Below are positions 23,231-33,596 of a DNA stretch of 64,000 nt, one piece after another; within the stretch, counting starts at the first letter, position 1; the number at the start of each line of letters is the position of its first letter. Position numbers and translations under genes: made by a program. The notes below the pieces were generated by a model. That model did not search any database. It had not been told where the DNA came from and saw only the letters and a program-made list of their open reading frames with translations. This stretch comes from Bryoerythrophyllum caledonicum (taxonomy: Eukaryota > Streptophyta > Bryopsida > Pottiales > Pottiaceae): NCBI GenBank assembly GCA_963971425.1, contig OZ020522.1:966168-1030167 (forward strand). Direction: 5' to 3'.

Positions 23231-23559
23231 AGGCCAGGGTGGTCTGCCGGTGATGGCAGGAAGGAGCTCATCCTCGAGGTCTTCGCAGCTAGCGCGGTGA
23301 CTTCGACGACGGACGCTATGTTTGGATGCAGTGCTCTGACATCGGACTTGCCGTGTGGTTCTTCACTTTTAGAGGAAACATATGCATTTATGTCTGGGGT
23401 GGAAGATTCACGCGAGCACCCACCATTGGCGATCCCTGCCCGTCATTGCAAGGATCCGCTTCCGCCGTGGAGGACGCCATTGGAGCTAGCTTGTCGGAGT
23501 CGGGAGATTCTGGACGCTCTTGATGCTCCACCGCTGTCAATGGACTCTTCCATTCCGTT

Positions 23560-24150
23560 ATTGGCTCGCACTTTTTTGTGGCGACCACCGGATGAGGGTA
23601 TTACCCTTGCAGAGTTATTTGCCAATACTGGAATGGGGCTCGCGGCTGTGTTAGAGGCCGGGCTCAAGGTACGACGGTATATTCACGTGGATAGTGGCTT
23701 TGCAGCCAACCGTGCCGCTCACCATCACATTCAGCGTCTTCTGGCGTTGTATCTAGAGCAGTTACCACCTTCTCGATTCGAGGGTGTTTTGGCAAGTTGC
23801 CACGTGATGTGACGTTGATTAGTGAGGATGATCTTCGCCGGTTAGGTCACGTGGACTTAATGATTGGAGGATGGCTTTGCCAAGGCCATTCACGAGCGGG
23901 CACTGGACGTGGCTTAGATGATCCACGGTCGAGTCTCTTTGCAAATTTGCTCAAGCTCATCCAGTGGTGGGTTACCCACCAATCGACACCACCGGGGTAC
24001 ACTTTTGAGAATGTACCTCCATATGGGGGTACACAGACGAAGGTGCGTGAGGATGGAGCGTACATCCATCACCTTCTTGGTCCCCCTACGTTTGTTGATG
24101 CCGCGGCGTTGGGATCTTACGCCCATCGGCCACGTTGGATTTAGTCCAAC
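23560..24150 (+). mobile_element. Cytosine-5 DNA methyltransferase segment (DNMT3/DRM-like) inside the Gypsy fossil
   Basis: C5-methyltransferase motifs appear in family order. An AdoMet-binding loop of motif I (LAELFANTGMGLAAVLEAG) is followed by an acidic residue at the end of the next strand (RRYIHVD). Then come a motif IV-like block with CQGHSRAGTGRGL and RSSLF, motif VI with FENV, and a distal DAAALGSYAHRPRW block like the target-recognition side of DNMT3/DRM enzymes. It lies between protease and reverse transcriptase on the same strand and with the same base composition as the element, so it belongs to the element and is not a host gene. Known relatives are the retroelement-encoded methyltransferases reported in charophyte algae and dinoflagellates. 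The active form would methylate DNA; this copy is a fossil. Confidence 0.75.
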
Positions 24151-25039
24151 ATGGCATCATCCACAACGCTCACTTCTGCACCTGCTCAAGTGCAACGGCC
24201 CGTGCGCTGTGAGGTCGATGACATTTTGGATGACCACCGTGTATCCACGGAGGTTACCAAGGATGATGAGCCACCATTGGCCGTGGTCAACCGCGTTGGT
24301 TTCACTCGGGGGCCATTTCCCACCTTGATGTACTATCCAGATTCTTTTACCTTTAGGACACGCGGTCCGGGCATGGTTTGAGATTCTTCTTCCCAAACTT
24401 ACGAGGAGCCTTCTACCGATGAGAGGGAGCGGGCGATGGACTTTTTGACAGGCACCAGCCGCACCGGATCTTTTAGAGGGCCAACGCCGTTATTTGTTGG
24501 GTCAAGCCATTGACCTCAACAGCCTTGTTTGGATATGTGGCCTTTGTTTCACCGCTCAGCGCCGTTCAAGTGACCATCCACGCGTGCTGGGGGCAGATTC
24601 TGATGGTCAGGGGGCAGCGGTGCCACACCTCACAGAGATCGAGGAAGCGAAGTTGCTTTTTTGTTTGAAGAGGCATGCAGCTGAGGAGCTTTGTGCTCAG
24701 CGTGTCTTTGCAGCCTTGGCAGAGGACTTTGGCCGTGAGGATGCTCGGGATATCTTTTCCCAGCTTTATCATCACGACACGGGATTTTCTGTAGATCCCG
24801 TGAGTGTGGGATCTGGGGGCATTAATGCCTTTTCTGCTATCAAGTAGCAATCACCGGCCGTGCCGGTACGCGGTGAGTCTTCTACGGTGGAGAAGGAGAC
24901 CACGGAGTTTGATGATTAGCCTTTGGATTTGGGGCCACATCTTACCGGTGCCGAGGCACATAGGGTACAAGCGTTTATACGTTCATATCGTAGTTGTTTT
25001 GCCTTTAGTCTCCATGATTTGGAGGGCTACAGAGGCAAA

Positions 25040-25910
25040 CCGATTCACAATTAGTTGGAGGATGACCATCCGATCTTCCGACGACCGTACAAGCTCAGTC
25101 TCTCTGAGAAATTTGGGGTTCAGACTCGTTGTCAGAAGTTGTTGGACGCCAGCTTGATTGAGCTCTCCAACGGCAAGTACGCTTGTGCCACGGTGATGCC
25201 ATCGAAGGACATCTTTGGCAACTAGACGGAGAAGCGGATGTGTGGAGATTATAGACCGATCAATTGTAAGACCAAGTCGGATCGGTATCCCATGTCCACG
25301 CCAGAGGAGTTGTTTGATGCGGTGGGACACGCCAGAGTATTTAGTACTCTAGATTTGCGGTCCGATTACCACCAGTTACCATTGATGGTGGACGACCGGG
25401 TGAAGACCGCGTTCTGGGGAGTTGATCTGGATGGGAGAAATCAGCTCTACCATTGGAAGTTTCTTCCATTTGGCCTCAAGAACGCACCCGCTGAGTTTCA
25501 GAGGGTGACGGACCGAATGTTGACCGGTTTATCGTTTGCCCGATGCTATATTGATGATGTTATCATTTTTAGTAGCAGCCTATAGGAGCATGTGAGGCAT
25601 CTTCAGGCGGTGTTTGAGAGGCTATTGCAGTGGGGATTGCGCTTGCATCATGGCAAATGCAAATTCTTCCATGACCGGTTGCCATACTTGGGACATATGA
25701 TTGTTCCATGAGGTCTTGGCGTGCAGCACGCGAAGGTTGACGCGCTGCAGAAGATCCCCGTCCTAATTGACGTGTCACGGCTCAGAGCTTTTCTTGGCCT
25801 GGCAAATTATTATCGCCGGTTTGTCAAGAATTTTAGCTTGATTGCCAAGCCTTTGACCATTCTCACGGGGAAGGATCAGCCATGGACTTGGAGACGGGAG
25901 CAGCAGTAGA
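25040..25910 (+). mobile_element. Reverse transcriptase segment
   Basis: Gypsy-type RT blocks: CGDYRPIN, FSTLDLRSDYHQ, WKFLPFGLKNAPAEFQR and the catalytic YIDDV, then the thumb LRAFLGLANYYRRFV. Confidence 0.85.
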
Positions 25911-25919
25911 CGTTTGCTA

Positions 25920-26400
25920 CTTTGAAGCTGAAGCTCGGTTTAGCGCTTGTGCTACGGCGTCCGGACGCTACACAATCCTTTCAATTGCACACAGATTGGA
26001 GTGCTGTGGGATTGGGGGCTGTATTGACTCAGAAAGATGATGAGGGACGGGAGTATGTTGTCGCCTTTACTTCTAGGAGCAACAACAATACGGAGACCAA
26101 CTATTCATCCTATGAGGGAGAGGCCTTGGCTGCGGTTTGGGCCATAGCCCATTATAGGCCCTATTTGTATGGGCAACGTTTTACCTTAGTGACCGACCAC
26201 CAGCCTTTGAAGTGGCTCATGGAGTCTGACAAGCTTAGTACTTGCAAGCTTGTCAAGTGGGCTTTGTTGCTTCAGGAGGATGATTTTAAGGTTGTACACC
26301 AGGCGGGCATCACGAACTTGGATGCGGATGGTCTATCTCGCTATCCAAGTCCATCGGAAGAGGATTTGACTGGTGCGAGCTGGCATGGGGATTATGACAG
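25920..26400 (+). mobile_element. RNase H segment
   Basis: Directly downstream of RT. It shows HTDWSAVGLGAVL, YEGEALAAVWAI and VTDHQPLKWL, the conserved blocks of Gypsy RNase H, and a connecting tether to the integrase. Confidence 0.85.
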
Positions 26401-26689
26401 AGAGTTAGTCCCAGGGTGGCATGCAGCAGCCTACCTCACATTGATGTCCAAATCCACATCGTCGTTGCCTGATATGGCAACGGATGAGGAACCGGACAAG
26501 GCCCAAGTTGCTAGCGTCGTGTGGGCAAACGTTCCAGTCTTGCACAAGCTGCAACATGGCACACTTCCGCCCGATCTTTCGGCCATGGAGCGCGATCGAG
26601 TTGTACACCGGATAACAAGGTTCCGTTGGGAGAACAGCCTTCTATTTCGGTTGTGGCCGGATGGAACTAGGCGCATAGTTCCCAGACCG

Positions 26690-27600
26690 GATCAGAAGGA
26701 ATTGTTCGTACGGCAGGTACACGAAGACCTTGGTCATTTTGGCGTGCGGCGGACTAATTCGATGTTGCGCAGCCAATATTGGTGGACCGGCATGTATCAA
26801 CATGTCGCCACGTACGTTTCACGGTGTGAAGTCTATGATCGGGTCAGATCCAGCTTCATTACCTTGTCACCACAGTTGCAGCCTTTGCCCATCATGGATT
26901 TGGGCTACCGTTGGTCTCTGGATTTTTCCGGGCCACTTGTTGTCACCCCATGTGGAGCCAAATACGTGTTGGTGATGGTGGAGCACTTCAGCAAGTGGAT
27001 TGAGCTTGTGGCACTACCATAGAACTCCTCGGAGTTGGCGGCCATGGCATTCTTTGACCGGCTGCTCGCTCGTCATGGAGCCCCAGCTGAGGTGTTGACT
27101 GACCAAGGGCGTGAGTTCCTTAGTGCTTTCGAAGCTTTGTGCACCAAGGCTTTGATTGACCACCATACCACTTCTCGGGATCATCCGGAAGCCGACGGTT
27201 TGGCGGAGCGTGTGGTTCAGACCGTCAAGCGTGGACTACGGAAGTATGGATTACTTCAAGGTGGCCACCGTGATTGGGATTTGATAATACCATGGATCGC
27301 CATGGGATACCGGTTTAGCCGGCAGGCCTCTTTGGCCGCTTTCAGTCCGTATCAATTGTTGTACGGACGGGAGCCGGTTCTACCCAGCTCTATACGGGAG
27401 AAGTTGGCCCCAGTTGTGGACTTGGATGATCCAGAGGTCTGGATCCAATGTCTGCGTGATCGGGCAGAGTTCTTCAAGCGGGCCATGCCAATGGCCATGA
27501 AGAATTTATCTATCGCTCAACATCACGATACGTTACGGTACGCTCGCATTCGGAACGGCGCTTACCGACCTCAATTGCAGCGTTTCTCCACTGGAGAATC
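26690..27600 (+). mobile_element. Integrase segment
   Basis: A zinc-binding HHCC-type N-terminal part (HEDLGHFGVRR), then a DDE core with WSLDFSGPL, LTDQGREF and EADGLAERV. A GPY-like C-terminal region leads into the PHD finger rather than a chromodomain. Confidence 0.85.
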
Positions 27601-27689
27601 GGAGATTACGTTTATTTACAGCGTGACGGGCCTACAACGTTGGACGTCAAGGCCGGGCGTACCATTCTTCGTGTGAAGGATGTGTTGCC

Positions 27690-27990
27690 TAGTGGCATCT
27701 TGTTGCTGGAAGGCAAAGATGACCGGGAGTGTCGGGAGCACTCCAAGAACTGCGTGCCCTGCCATTTGCACATTGATGGCTCCGTGCATCCTGAGTTGGC
27801 CGTTGTGCCACAGAGTCTTCCGTGTTTTGTGTATGGTGAGAAGAAGGGTGCGGCTACCATGTTGCTTTGTGACCATTGTAAGCGTGGTTGGCATATGGCT
27901 TGCCTGACACCGCCTCTTTCTACTCTACCGTCCGGAGATTGGACTTGCCCTCGTTGTCGGAGGTCTTCGAGTCACGTTTCACCCGATGAA
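27690..27990 (+). mobile_element. PHD-finger segment at the end of the Gypsy pol
   Basis: A PHD-type zinc finger: LLCDHCKRGWHMACL, spacing, then LPSGDWTCPRC. PHD fingers read the histone H3 tail. Here the finger takes the place that a chromodomain occupies in chromoviruses, so it could have helped choose insertion sites (inference). Confidence 0.75.
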
Positions 27991-28314
27991 ACGACTTGAA
28001 TTCCTCGTGGACTTGTCATTGTGTGGTGCGTTGCCATCCAGTTGGAGTTCCTAGTTTCAATTCAGGGATAGGCAACGTGGAGATTGACCAAGGGATTGGC
28101 AACAAAGTTGCCTAAGGCGATTAAAGATGGGGCTCACATTGCACCCGGCCTACCCTCTCTTTGTTACTTCTCCATATGCTTATTGATTTGGCGATGGGCG
28201 ACATCTTCGACTAGATGCGTACAGTTGTTGCAACGACATCATCGGGGGTTCAGTCTTGTTAGTGTTGTATGGTCCTAGCTGGATAGAAAGTCTCTTTATC
28301 CACCTGGGGTAGCA

Positions 28315-28418
28315 CTTGAGGGTGCATTACGTATACTTGTTTTAGTGTATGTTTTTCGTTTATTTGATGTTGATTACGACTCTTGATCTGTTGTGGTTAT
28401 CGATCTTTCTTTACACGA
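28315..28418 (+). repeat. 104-bp repeat, copy upstream of the right LTR
   Basis: It aligns end to end with 28,780-28,883 with about five differences. It begins CTTGAGGGTGCATTAC and ends TTTACACGA. It ends four bases before the right LTR. Confidence 0.85.
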
Positions 28419-28422
28419 CAGA

Positions 28423-28779
28423 TGTCGCGGGACGTGGCGTCGAGGGCCTCTCCGTATCATAGTTTTAGCGTAGATTAGTTTGTACTAATCTACGTGTGTT
28501 TAGGGACATATGGCGGCGCACCTCATTCATCCGTGGATGACTTTCATCCACTTAAAGTTGCGCGTGTATGCGTATAGCACCGCACTTGTCCTTGACTTGA
28601 TGTCTTTGTCAAGTCAAGCTTTGTGAGTGAGAGTGGAGAGTAGTGTTTGAGAGTTTCTTGTAAGTGGCTGTTTAAGCCATTAGTAAAGTCTCATGTTTTC
28701 CATTTGTACTTCACACTCGTTGATTCACCCATTGTGGTGTGCGTGACGCTTGACTACTCTTGTGATATGCAACACATTC
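28423..28779 (+). repeat. Right LTR
   Basis: The partner of 17,381-17,737, about 94% identical. It is sandwiched between the two 104-bp repeats. Confidence 0.85.
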
Positions 28780-28883
28780 CTTGAGGGTGCATTACATATA
28801 CTTGTTTTAGTGTTTGTTTTTCGTTTATTTGATGTTGGTTAGGACTCTCGATCTGTTGTGGTTATCGATCTTTCTTTACACGA
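28780..28883 (+). repeat. 104-bp repeat, copy downstream of the right LTR
   Basis: It starts at the base after the LTR and contains a T-rich tract ending in TTAG at 28,842. That serves as the acceptor of the next host exon, so this copy looks like the original host sequence. Confidence 0.8.
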
Positions 28884-29843
28884 TAAACACCTCACACACA
28901 ACATAAAGCATGTTCAACATTTGGGCCTCTTAGAGTTTGAGCAATTGAAGGGCGTGATCAGCGATGAAGATTACGAAGTTAGTGTCCTAGAGTGTTCGAA
29001 GAAGGGACAACAAAAATGGTATCATATGACTCTCGAAGCATTTGTGAAGTTCATGTATGAAGTACGTAATGATCCCTTTGTCTAGTTGTCACTTGCCATT
29101 CATTTCCTTTTAAACTAATCACGACCTTATGTTGTCCACAGCGGGACCTGATTGCTGTTCAAGAGGAGAGGATCCAAAAATTTAAGGACAACTCGATCAC
29201 GGGTGTTAGTGAAGATCGGCGTGGAAGTGTCGCAGAGTTGGTGAGCTGTTGCACTGAAGCTGTGCAAAAGAAGAAGACGACTTGCCAAACCATGCTCACT
29301 CAGATGTTGGCAATTGCTAATCCGGCTTACGGGGAGGATTTCTTCAAAGAGGTATGGTATATGTAATTTATTTAATCCTTTTCATAATGAATATCTAACT
29401 CTTGTCCTTATAAATTCCACTCTAATGATTGATATTGTGATGTAGGTGAATCGTCACTTTGATGTTTACCAGGTGCGGCCCGAGATAGAGACCTACCCAT
29501 CCGCTTCACAAAGTGGATAGATACTTCTGCTCCCGAGTGTATCTTCACAGATACTCAGAGACGTCGATTTTCTGTGCACCACCTTCTCCAATGCCCGTGG
29601 TACTTGGAGACGCGGGAGGTGGATCCCACCCCTGGAGACGAGGTCCAGCTACGAGTGGCCTGCGAATCCATTGCGGTTCCTCCTATTGTTGGCAGCGTCC
29701 TTCTCTTGTTGGCAACTCCTGTAGCAGCGTCTGAGGAGCAATCCGAGAAGGCCAAAGCCAAAGCTGCTGAGAAAGCAGCCAAGGCAATAAATGAAAAGAG
29801 ATTTTTTGGGCTAGCTCTAATTTGTACACAACATGGCACCTAA
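28843..29843 (+). CDS. Unrecognised multi-exon gene, right part
   Basis: Exons with clean GT-AG sites and phase 0 joins: 28,843-29,061 (73 codons), 29,142-29,351 (70 codons) and 29,446-29,472 or beyond. A final segment, about 29,475-29,843, is open in another frame and carries a hydrophobic run (GSVLLLLATPVAA) followed by an Ala/Lys/Glu-rich helix (EKAKAKAAEKAAKA). The central product is polar and helical (HLGLLEFEQLKGV; RDLIAVQEERIQKF; TTCQTMLTQMLAIANPAYGEDFF). I do not recognise the family. It may be the continuation of the exons at 14,694-17,380, cut in two by the LTR element. The frame change before the last segment suggests decay or a missed intron. Confidence 0.45.
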
Positions 29844-30554
29844 TCGACATGGACTCCCTCAAAATATGCCACTTGTAGAGATTATACATGCAAAAATTAT
29901 GAAGAGATGTATACAACTTAACCCCTAAATTTCTTTGACAATTTTACACCAAAATCACTTCAAAACTACTCGTTTTAGTGCAATGAGTAAGGACAAAACA
30001 AAAAACTTTTTCTTCTAGTTCTAACCGTGGGATCTCAATTAAGACTTATTCAGTAACTTACACAAATAAATTCATAAAGTTTGACCGCACGGATTGTAAT
30101 ACTATAGTGTTTGAAGTAGTGAAAGGGTCCACTTCTTCCCTGTGTTTAGTAGAAAAGCAGACTTTGACATTAGTGCAAAAAAATAGTTATTTTGAAAATA
30201 TGATAGGAAATAATATTATTAGCTGGTATTGAAAATCTTACATTCAATAGAGTGTCCTAGCAAAAGTTTTGGAGCTACCCAGTGTGGTCGGACTCCCTAT
30301 TTGAACTTCAAAACCCTATAACTTTTTCATTAAATGATGGAGTTAGGAAAAAAGTAGACTCACACAAAGCCTTTAGTAATGTCCATCTACTATAAAAATT
30401 TCAAAAAATAATGTTATAAATTGATGCAAGAGGTACCTGCCCGAACCTTCTAGAGTCCCCCGAGGGGACTCTTGGAAATTTAGGGGTTAATATGCACACA
30501 ACTTGTGCACGCCACAATCTTTTTGATACAAATGCACTTGTGAGGCTTTTTATT
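29844..30554. other. AT-rich spacer
   Basis: No gene recognised. A short GC-rich stem (GAGTCCCCCGAGGGGACTC) lies at about 30,452-30,470. Confidence 0.5.
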
Positions 30555-31584
30555 AAATGAATTGCTATGGCTCTTACATGGCCCAAGAAATAGGTAGGGC
30601 AGTTCTTGAGATGTATGAGCACGGCAACTCACATGGCGAGATTTCAGCAATTTTGGGCCTTCTTTGAAACACTTGTTCCAACATAGTGTCAAAGTTTTGT
30701 AAAAGAGGGAGTCTAAAAGACAACTTCACCCAATAGATCTAGAGTTCTTGATAAATGTGGTGACCATGACATTAAGAGGAGGTTAAATGACCGAAATACT
30801 AGTACAACGGGAGCTATAGGAAGTGCGTTACGATATGAGGGCATGCGATTGAGTGATGGTGTAGTCAAAAGGAATCTTTGAAGGCAAGGCTTGAGAGCAT
30901 GTGTGAAGATCAAGAAGCTACTTTTGACAAAGAAACATCGAGCACGTCATTTGCACTGGGCAAAGAAGTGCAAGCATGTAGATTGGGAGTTCCAGGGAAT
31001 TCCGAGCTCATGTAATTTTTTCTGATGAGTCCAAATGCTTCTTTTTGGTTCAAGTGGACGTTGTCAGTATTGTTGGAGCTGCAAGAGTAGAGAATGTCTT
31101 TTATATCGGTATGTGCAGTCTATATTGAGAAACATGAGGGAGAAAGAAAAATGGTTTGAGGTTGTATGAGTTGAGAAGGAATTGACAAGTAAAATCTGAT
31201 TGAAAGAAAGATGGATAAATATGTATACCACACCAATTAAGAGACACTATACAAATGCAAGGTTTGAAAGATGATTTTGTTACTTTCCAACATGACAATG
31301 ATCCAAAACACATTGCACATTATGTTGTAGATTGGTTGTGTGCTCAAAAATTTCTCGTTGTAGGACATCGTCTAGAATCATATGACTTCAATCCAATAGA
31401 ACATTTTTGGAATGAAGTAGATTGCCGTCTGATATGGTCTAAGATGAAACCCACCGGTAAAAGTGACTTCTGAGAGAAGATTGAGGGGATTTGGTACAAT
31501 ACAAAGCGTGATGTTGTTAAGAAGTTAATATGCTCTATGCATCACAAAGCTCTTGATATCTACCAAGCTATAGTTGACATGTAA
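30555..31584 (+). pseudogene. Decayed Tc1-like transposase, copy A
   Basis: This is recognisable by blocks in order over about 1 kb. They are a helix-turn-helix with YEHGNSHGEISAIL, a central RARHLHWAKKC region, the first catalytic block IFSDESKCFF, the second block FQHDNDPKHIAH, and SYDFNPIEHFWNEV with the third acidic residue. It ends with a C-terminal SMHHKALDIYQAIVDM block. Many stops and at least two frame changes separate the blocks. About 32 residues separate the second D and the E, so a small deletion is likely. It is a different family from the 1,068-3,847 element, and no terminal repeats were found. Confidence 0.75.
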
Positions 31585-32391
31585 TAAAAATCAGTTTGAG
31601 TATAAAGAATTGTATAGACTTGTTGCACATTTGAATTATTGTTTGTTTTTTTAATTCATATTTTCATTGAAACTTTGTGCTTTATGCTCTCATGATAGTG
31701 TTCTTGCTATTTTATAAGAGTTTATGTACGTTTGGGAGATGAATTCTCTTGTACAACTATTTCTGCTTGCCACTGTACTTGTATGGTGTTGATTTTGAAC
31801 ATGATAAGATTGAGATATTGCAATGACCTCCAAATGAAAGATGTTAGTTGAGGAATCTTGAATCCAAAGGTGCAAGTCTTGCTAAACTTTAAGGGATAAA
31901 AGAATCAGTTGCACTTCGTACTCACGTTCATATGTTGAATCTACGTTCAAACAATAATTTGAAAAGGGGCGTCTTCGAACACCGTGTAATATTTGCACCT
32001 TCGAACAGTGCATTCCAAAACTCGATAACGTATTCACACAACATGCGAGAATTCAACTTCATGTACCTGCCACAAAAACAAATGTTCCTGCTCCTTGGCA
32101 ACCACGAGTTCATCATCTCATGAACTAGACACCAAACACCGATCGACATTACAACCATCTTGACGACTTGTGCTCAAACATTAAGACGATCTTTATCAGT
32201 AAATGATCCTAACGTCCAAACTACTCACATTGAACCAGCTTCTGCACATGAATATTCAAGGAAGCGAACCAACAACCTGAACGGCATCACATACATTGTC
32301 ATGTCCAAGATACTACTCATGCCAAGCATGATTCAATTTAAGGAGGAGAAGTGCTAGTTCTGATCAAGCAGTCTCTTCATCATGGACCGTT
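31585..32391. other. Spacer without a recognised gene
   Basis: Mixed-composition DNA. Short open frames here have no recognisable domain. Confidence 0.4.
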
Positions 32392-33039
32392 CTACAGGCG
32401 TTGCACCTTGCAAGCTCGATTATCAAGCACTTCAGTGCTTGCAACGCTGCACCCCCGCTTCCAGGTTCGGTTCGGCAGGCCATTCGCCGGCAAAGGACTA
32501 TCTCCATAAGGATCGAAGTCCGGGTCGATGTTGCGTCTGATGATCGCGATCATCCTGGCCACCTTCTTGACGCCGTGCTCGCCCTCGCTGCTCCCGCACC
32601 GCACCACCCACGGCTTCAGATTCGACCCCACCCCGACCACCTCGCAGAAGCTCCCATGGTACTCCGGTACACTGTGGTAAAACTCTAGGACCCGCTCCCG
32701 CGCGCCGGCTCGCCTGCTTGTGCTGCTCATCCGTCCGGGGTCGACAGCGCTCCCCTGGTGCTCCGGCGCGCCAGCTCGCCTGCTTGTCCTCATCCGTCCG
32801 GGATTGACTGTGATGCTCACGTCCAGGCGTTTCCATAATGAGAGCTTGTGGAGATCCATGTGGGCCTTGACGGCCTGCAGGTAGGTCCTGTCAAGGAAAC
32901 GGCTATCGCCAAGGGAGGCGACGTAGGCGCGGAGCTCCTCGTGCTTGTATGCGAGCGCGGTCTTGTCTAGGAGAAGGTTCGGGAGGATCTCTTGGAGGCC
33001 GCGACCCGGGGCCGCTGCGTCGAAGTTCGCGGGTGCCAT
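32392..33039 (-). CDS. Unrecognised 215-residue protein
   Basis: A single GC-rich open frame on the minus strand, in contrast to its AT-rich neighbours. The N-terminal 75 residues look like a folded helical region (GLQEILPNLLLDKTALAYK; RAYVASLGDSRFLDRTYL). The middle has an imperfect duplicated block (NPGRMRTSRRAGAPE / DPGRMSSTSRRAGARE), followed by a region with EFYHSVPEYHGSFCEVVGVG and a basic C terminus. No signal peptide or membrane segment is seen. I cannot name the family. Composition and length favour a real gene, perhaps lineage-specific, but the lack of introns and its position between two dead transposons leave room for a retrocopy. Confidence 0.5.
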   Translation of the reverse strand: MAPANFDAAAPGRGLQEILPNLLLDKTALAYKHEELRAYVASLGDSRFLDRTYLQAVKAHMDLHKLSLWKRLDVSITVNPGRMRTSRRAGAPEHQGSAVDPGRMSSTSRRAGARERVLEFYHSVPEYHGSFCEVVGVGSNLKPWVVRCGSSEGEHGVKKVARMIAIIRRNIDPDFDPYGDSPLPANGLPNRTWKRGCSVASTEVLDNRACKVQRL

Positions 33040-33596
33040 TTCGACGTGAGAGGTGACTTGCTAGACAACTCTTCCTCACAAACTCATGTGGTTACTAAGA
33101 AGACAACTTCGGAAACAATGCCTCCATTCCCCTCATGTACTACTTCTTGAACTAGGCTCGCCGCCTTTTCTTTGGTTTAGATGTAAATGCATGGGCAGTC
33201 CCAGATAGGTTCCGTTTTCCAGTTAAGTCCCCGTCCTCCTCTCCGACTGCCAAAACTGAGTACGACATAGCTTAGTCTACCTTTAGCTATTCATATTTTA
33301 TAACCTACGGTATTTGATGTCAAATCAGTTGACGGCTCAAGTGTACATGCAAGTAAATGATGTGGCTAGCAAATTACAAGTCGCACACTGCAAAATAGTT
33401 TGAGAAAGATATAGATCAAAGTAAATTAGCTTTGAAACTCATTTATGCTCACATAGCTTGGATTACGCAATGAATGCTACAAATTTGACATGCACAAGTG
33501 GTTTTCTGGGTCTGATTTTTTGGATGGGCATGTTCTTGGGGTTCACATTTATAATTGTGTCCCTATTGAGTGCACATCGTGTATGCAAATCGAGCA
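33040..33596. other. Spacer, presumed upstream region of the minus-strand gene
   Basis: No exon or repeat recognised. Confidence 0.35.

Larger units (their letters stand above)
17381..28779 (+). mobile_element. Gypsy-type LTR retroelement fossil carrying a DNA methyltransferase and a PHD finger
   Basis: An 11.4 kb element lies between two 357-bp LTRs (17,381-17,737 and 28,423-28,779), which differ at about 21 positions (roughly 94% identical). The order of fossil parts on the plus strand is gag with CCHC knuckles, aspartic protease, cytosine-5 methyltransferase, reverse transcriptase, RNase H, integrase and PHD finger. RT before integrase places it in Gypsy/Metaviridae. It is broken, with roughly ten or more interruptions, and the gag part is split by about 1.7 kb of other sequence. 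At commonly assumed plant neutral rates the LTR divergence means a few million years; the rate for this host is unknown. No matching 5-bp target duplication is seen, and a 104-bp repeat brackets the right LTR, so the right junction has been rearranged. Confidence 0.85.
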
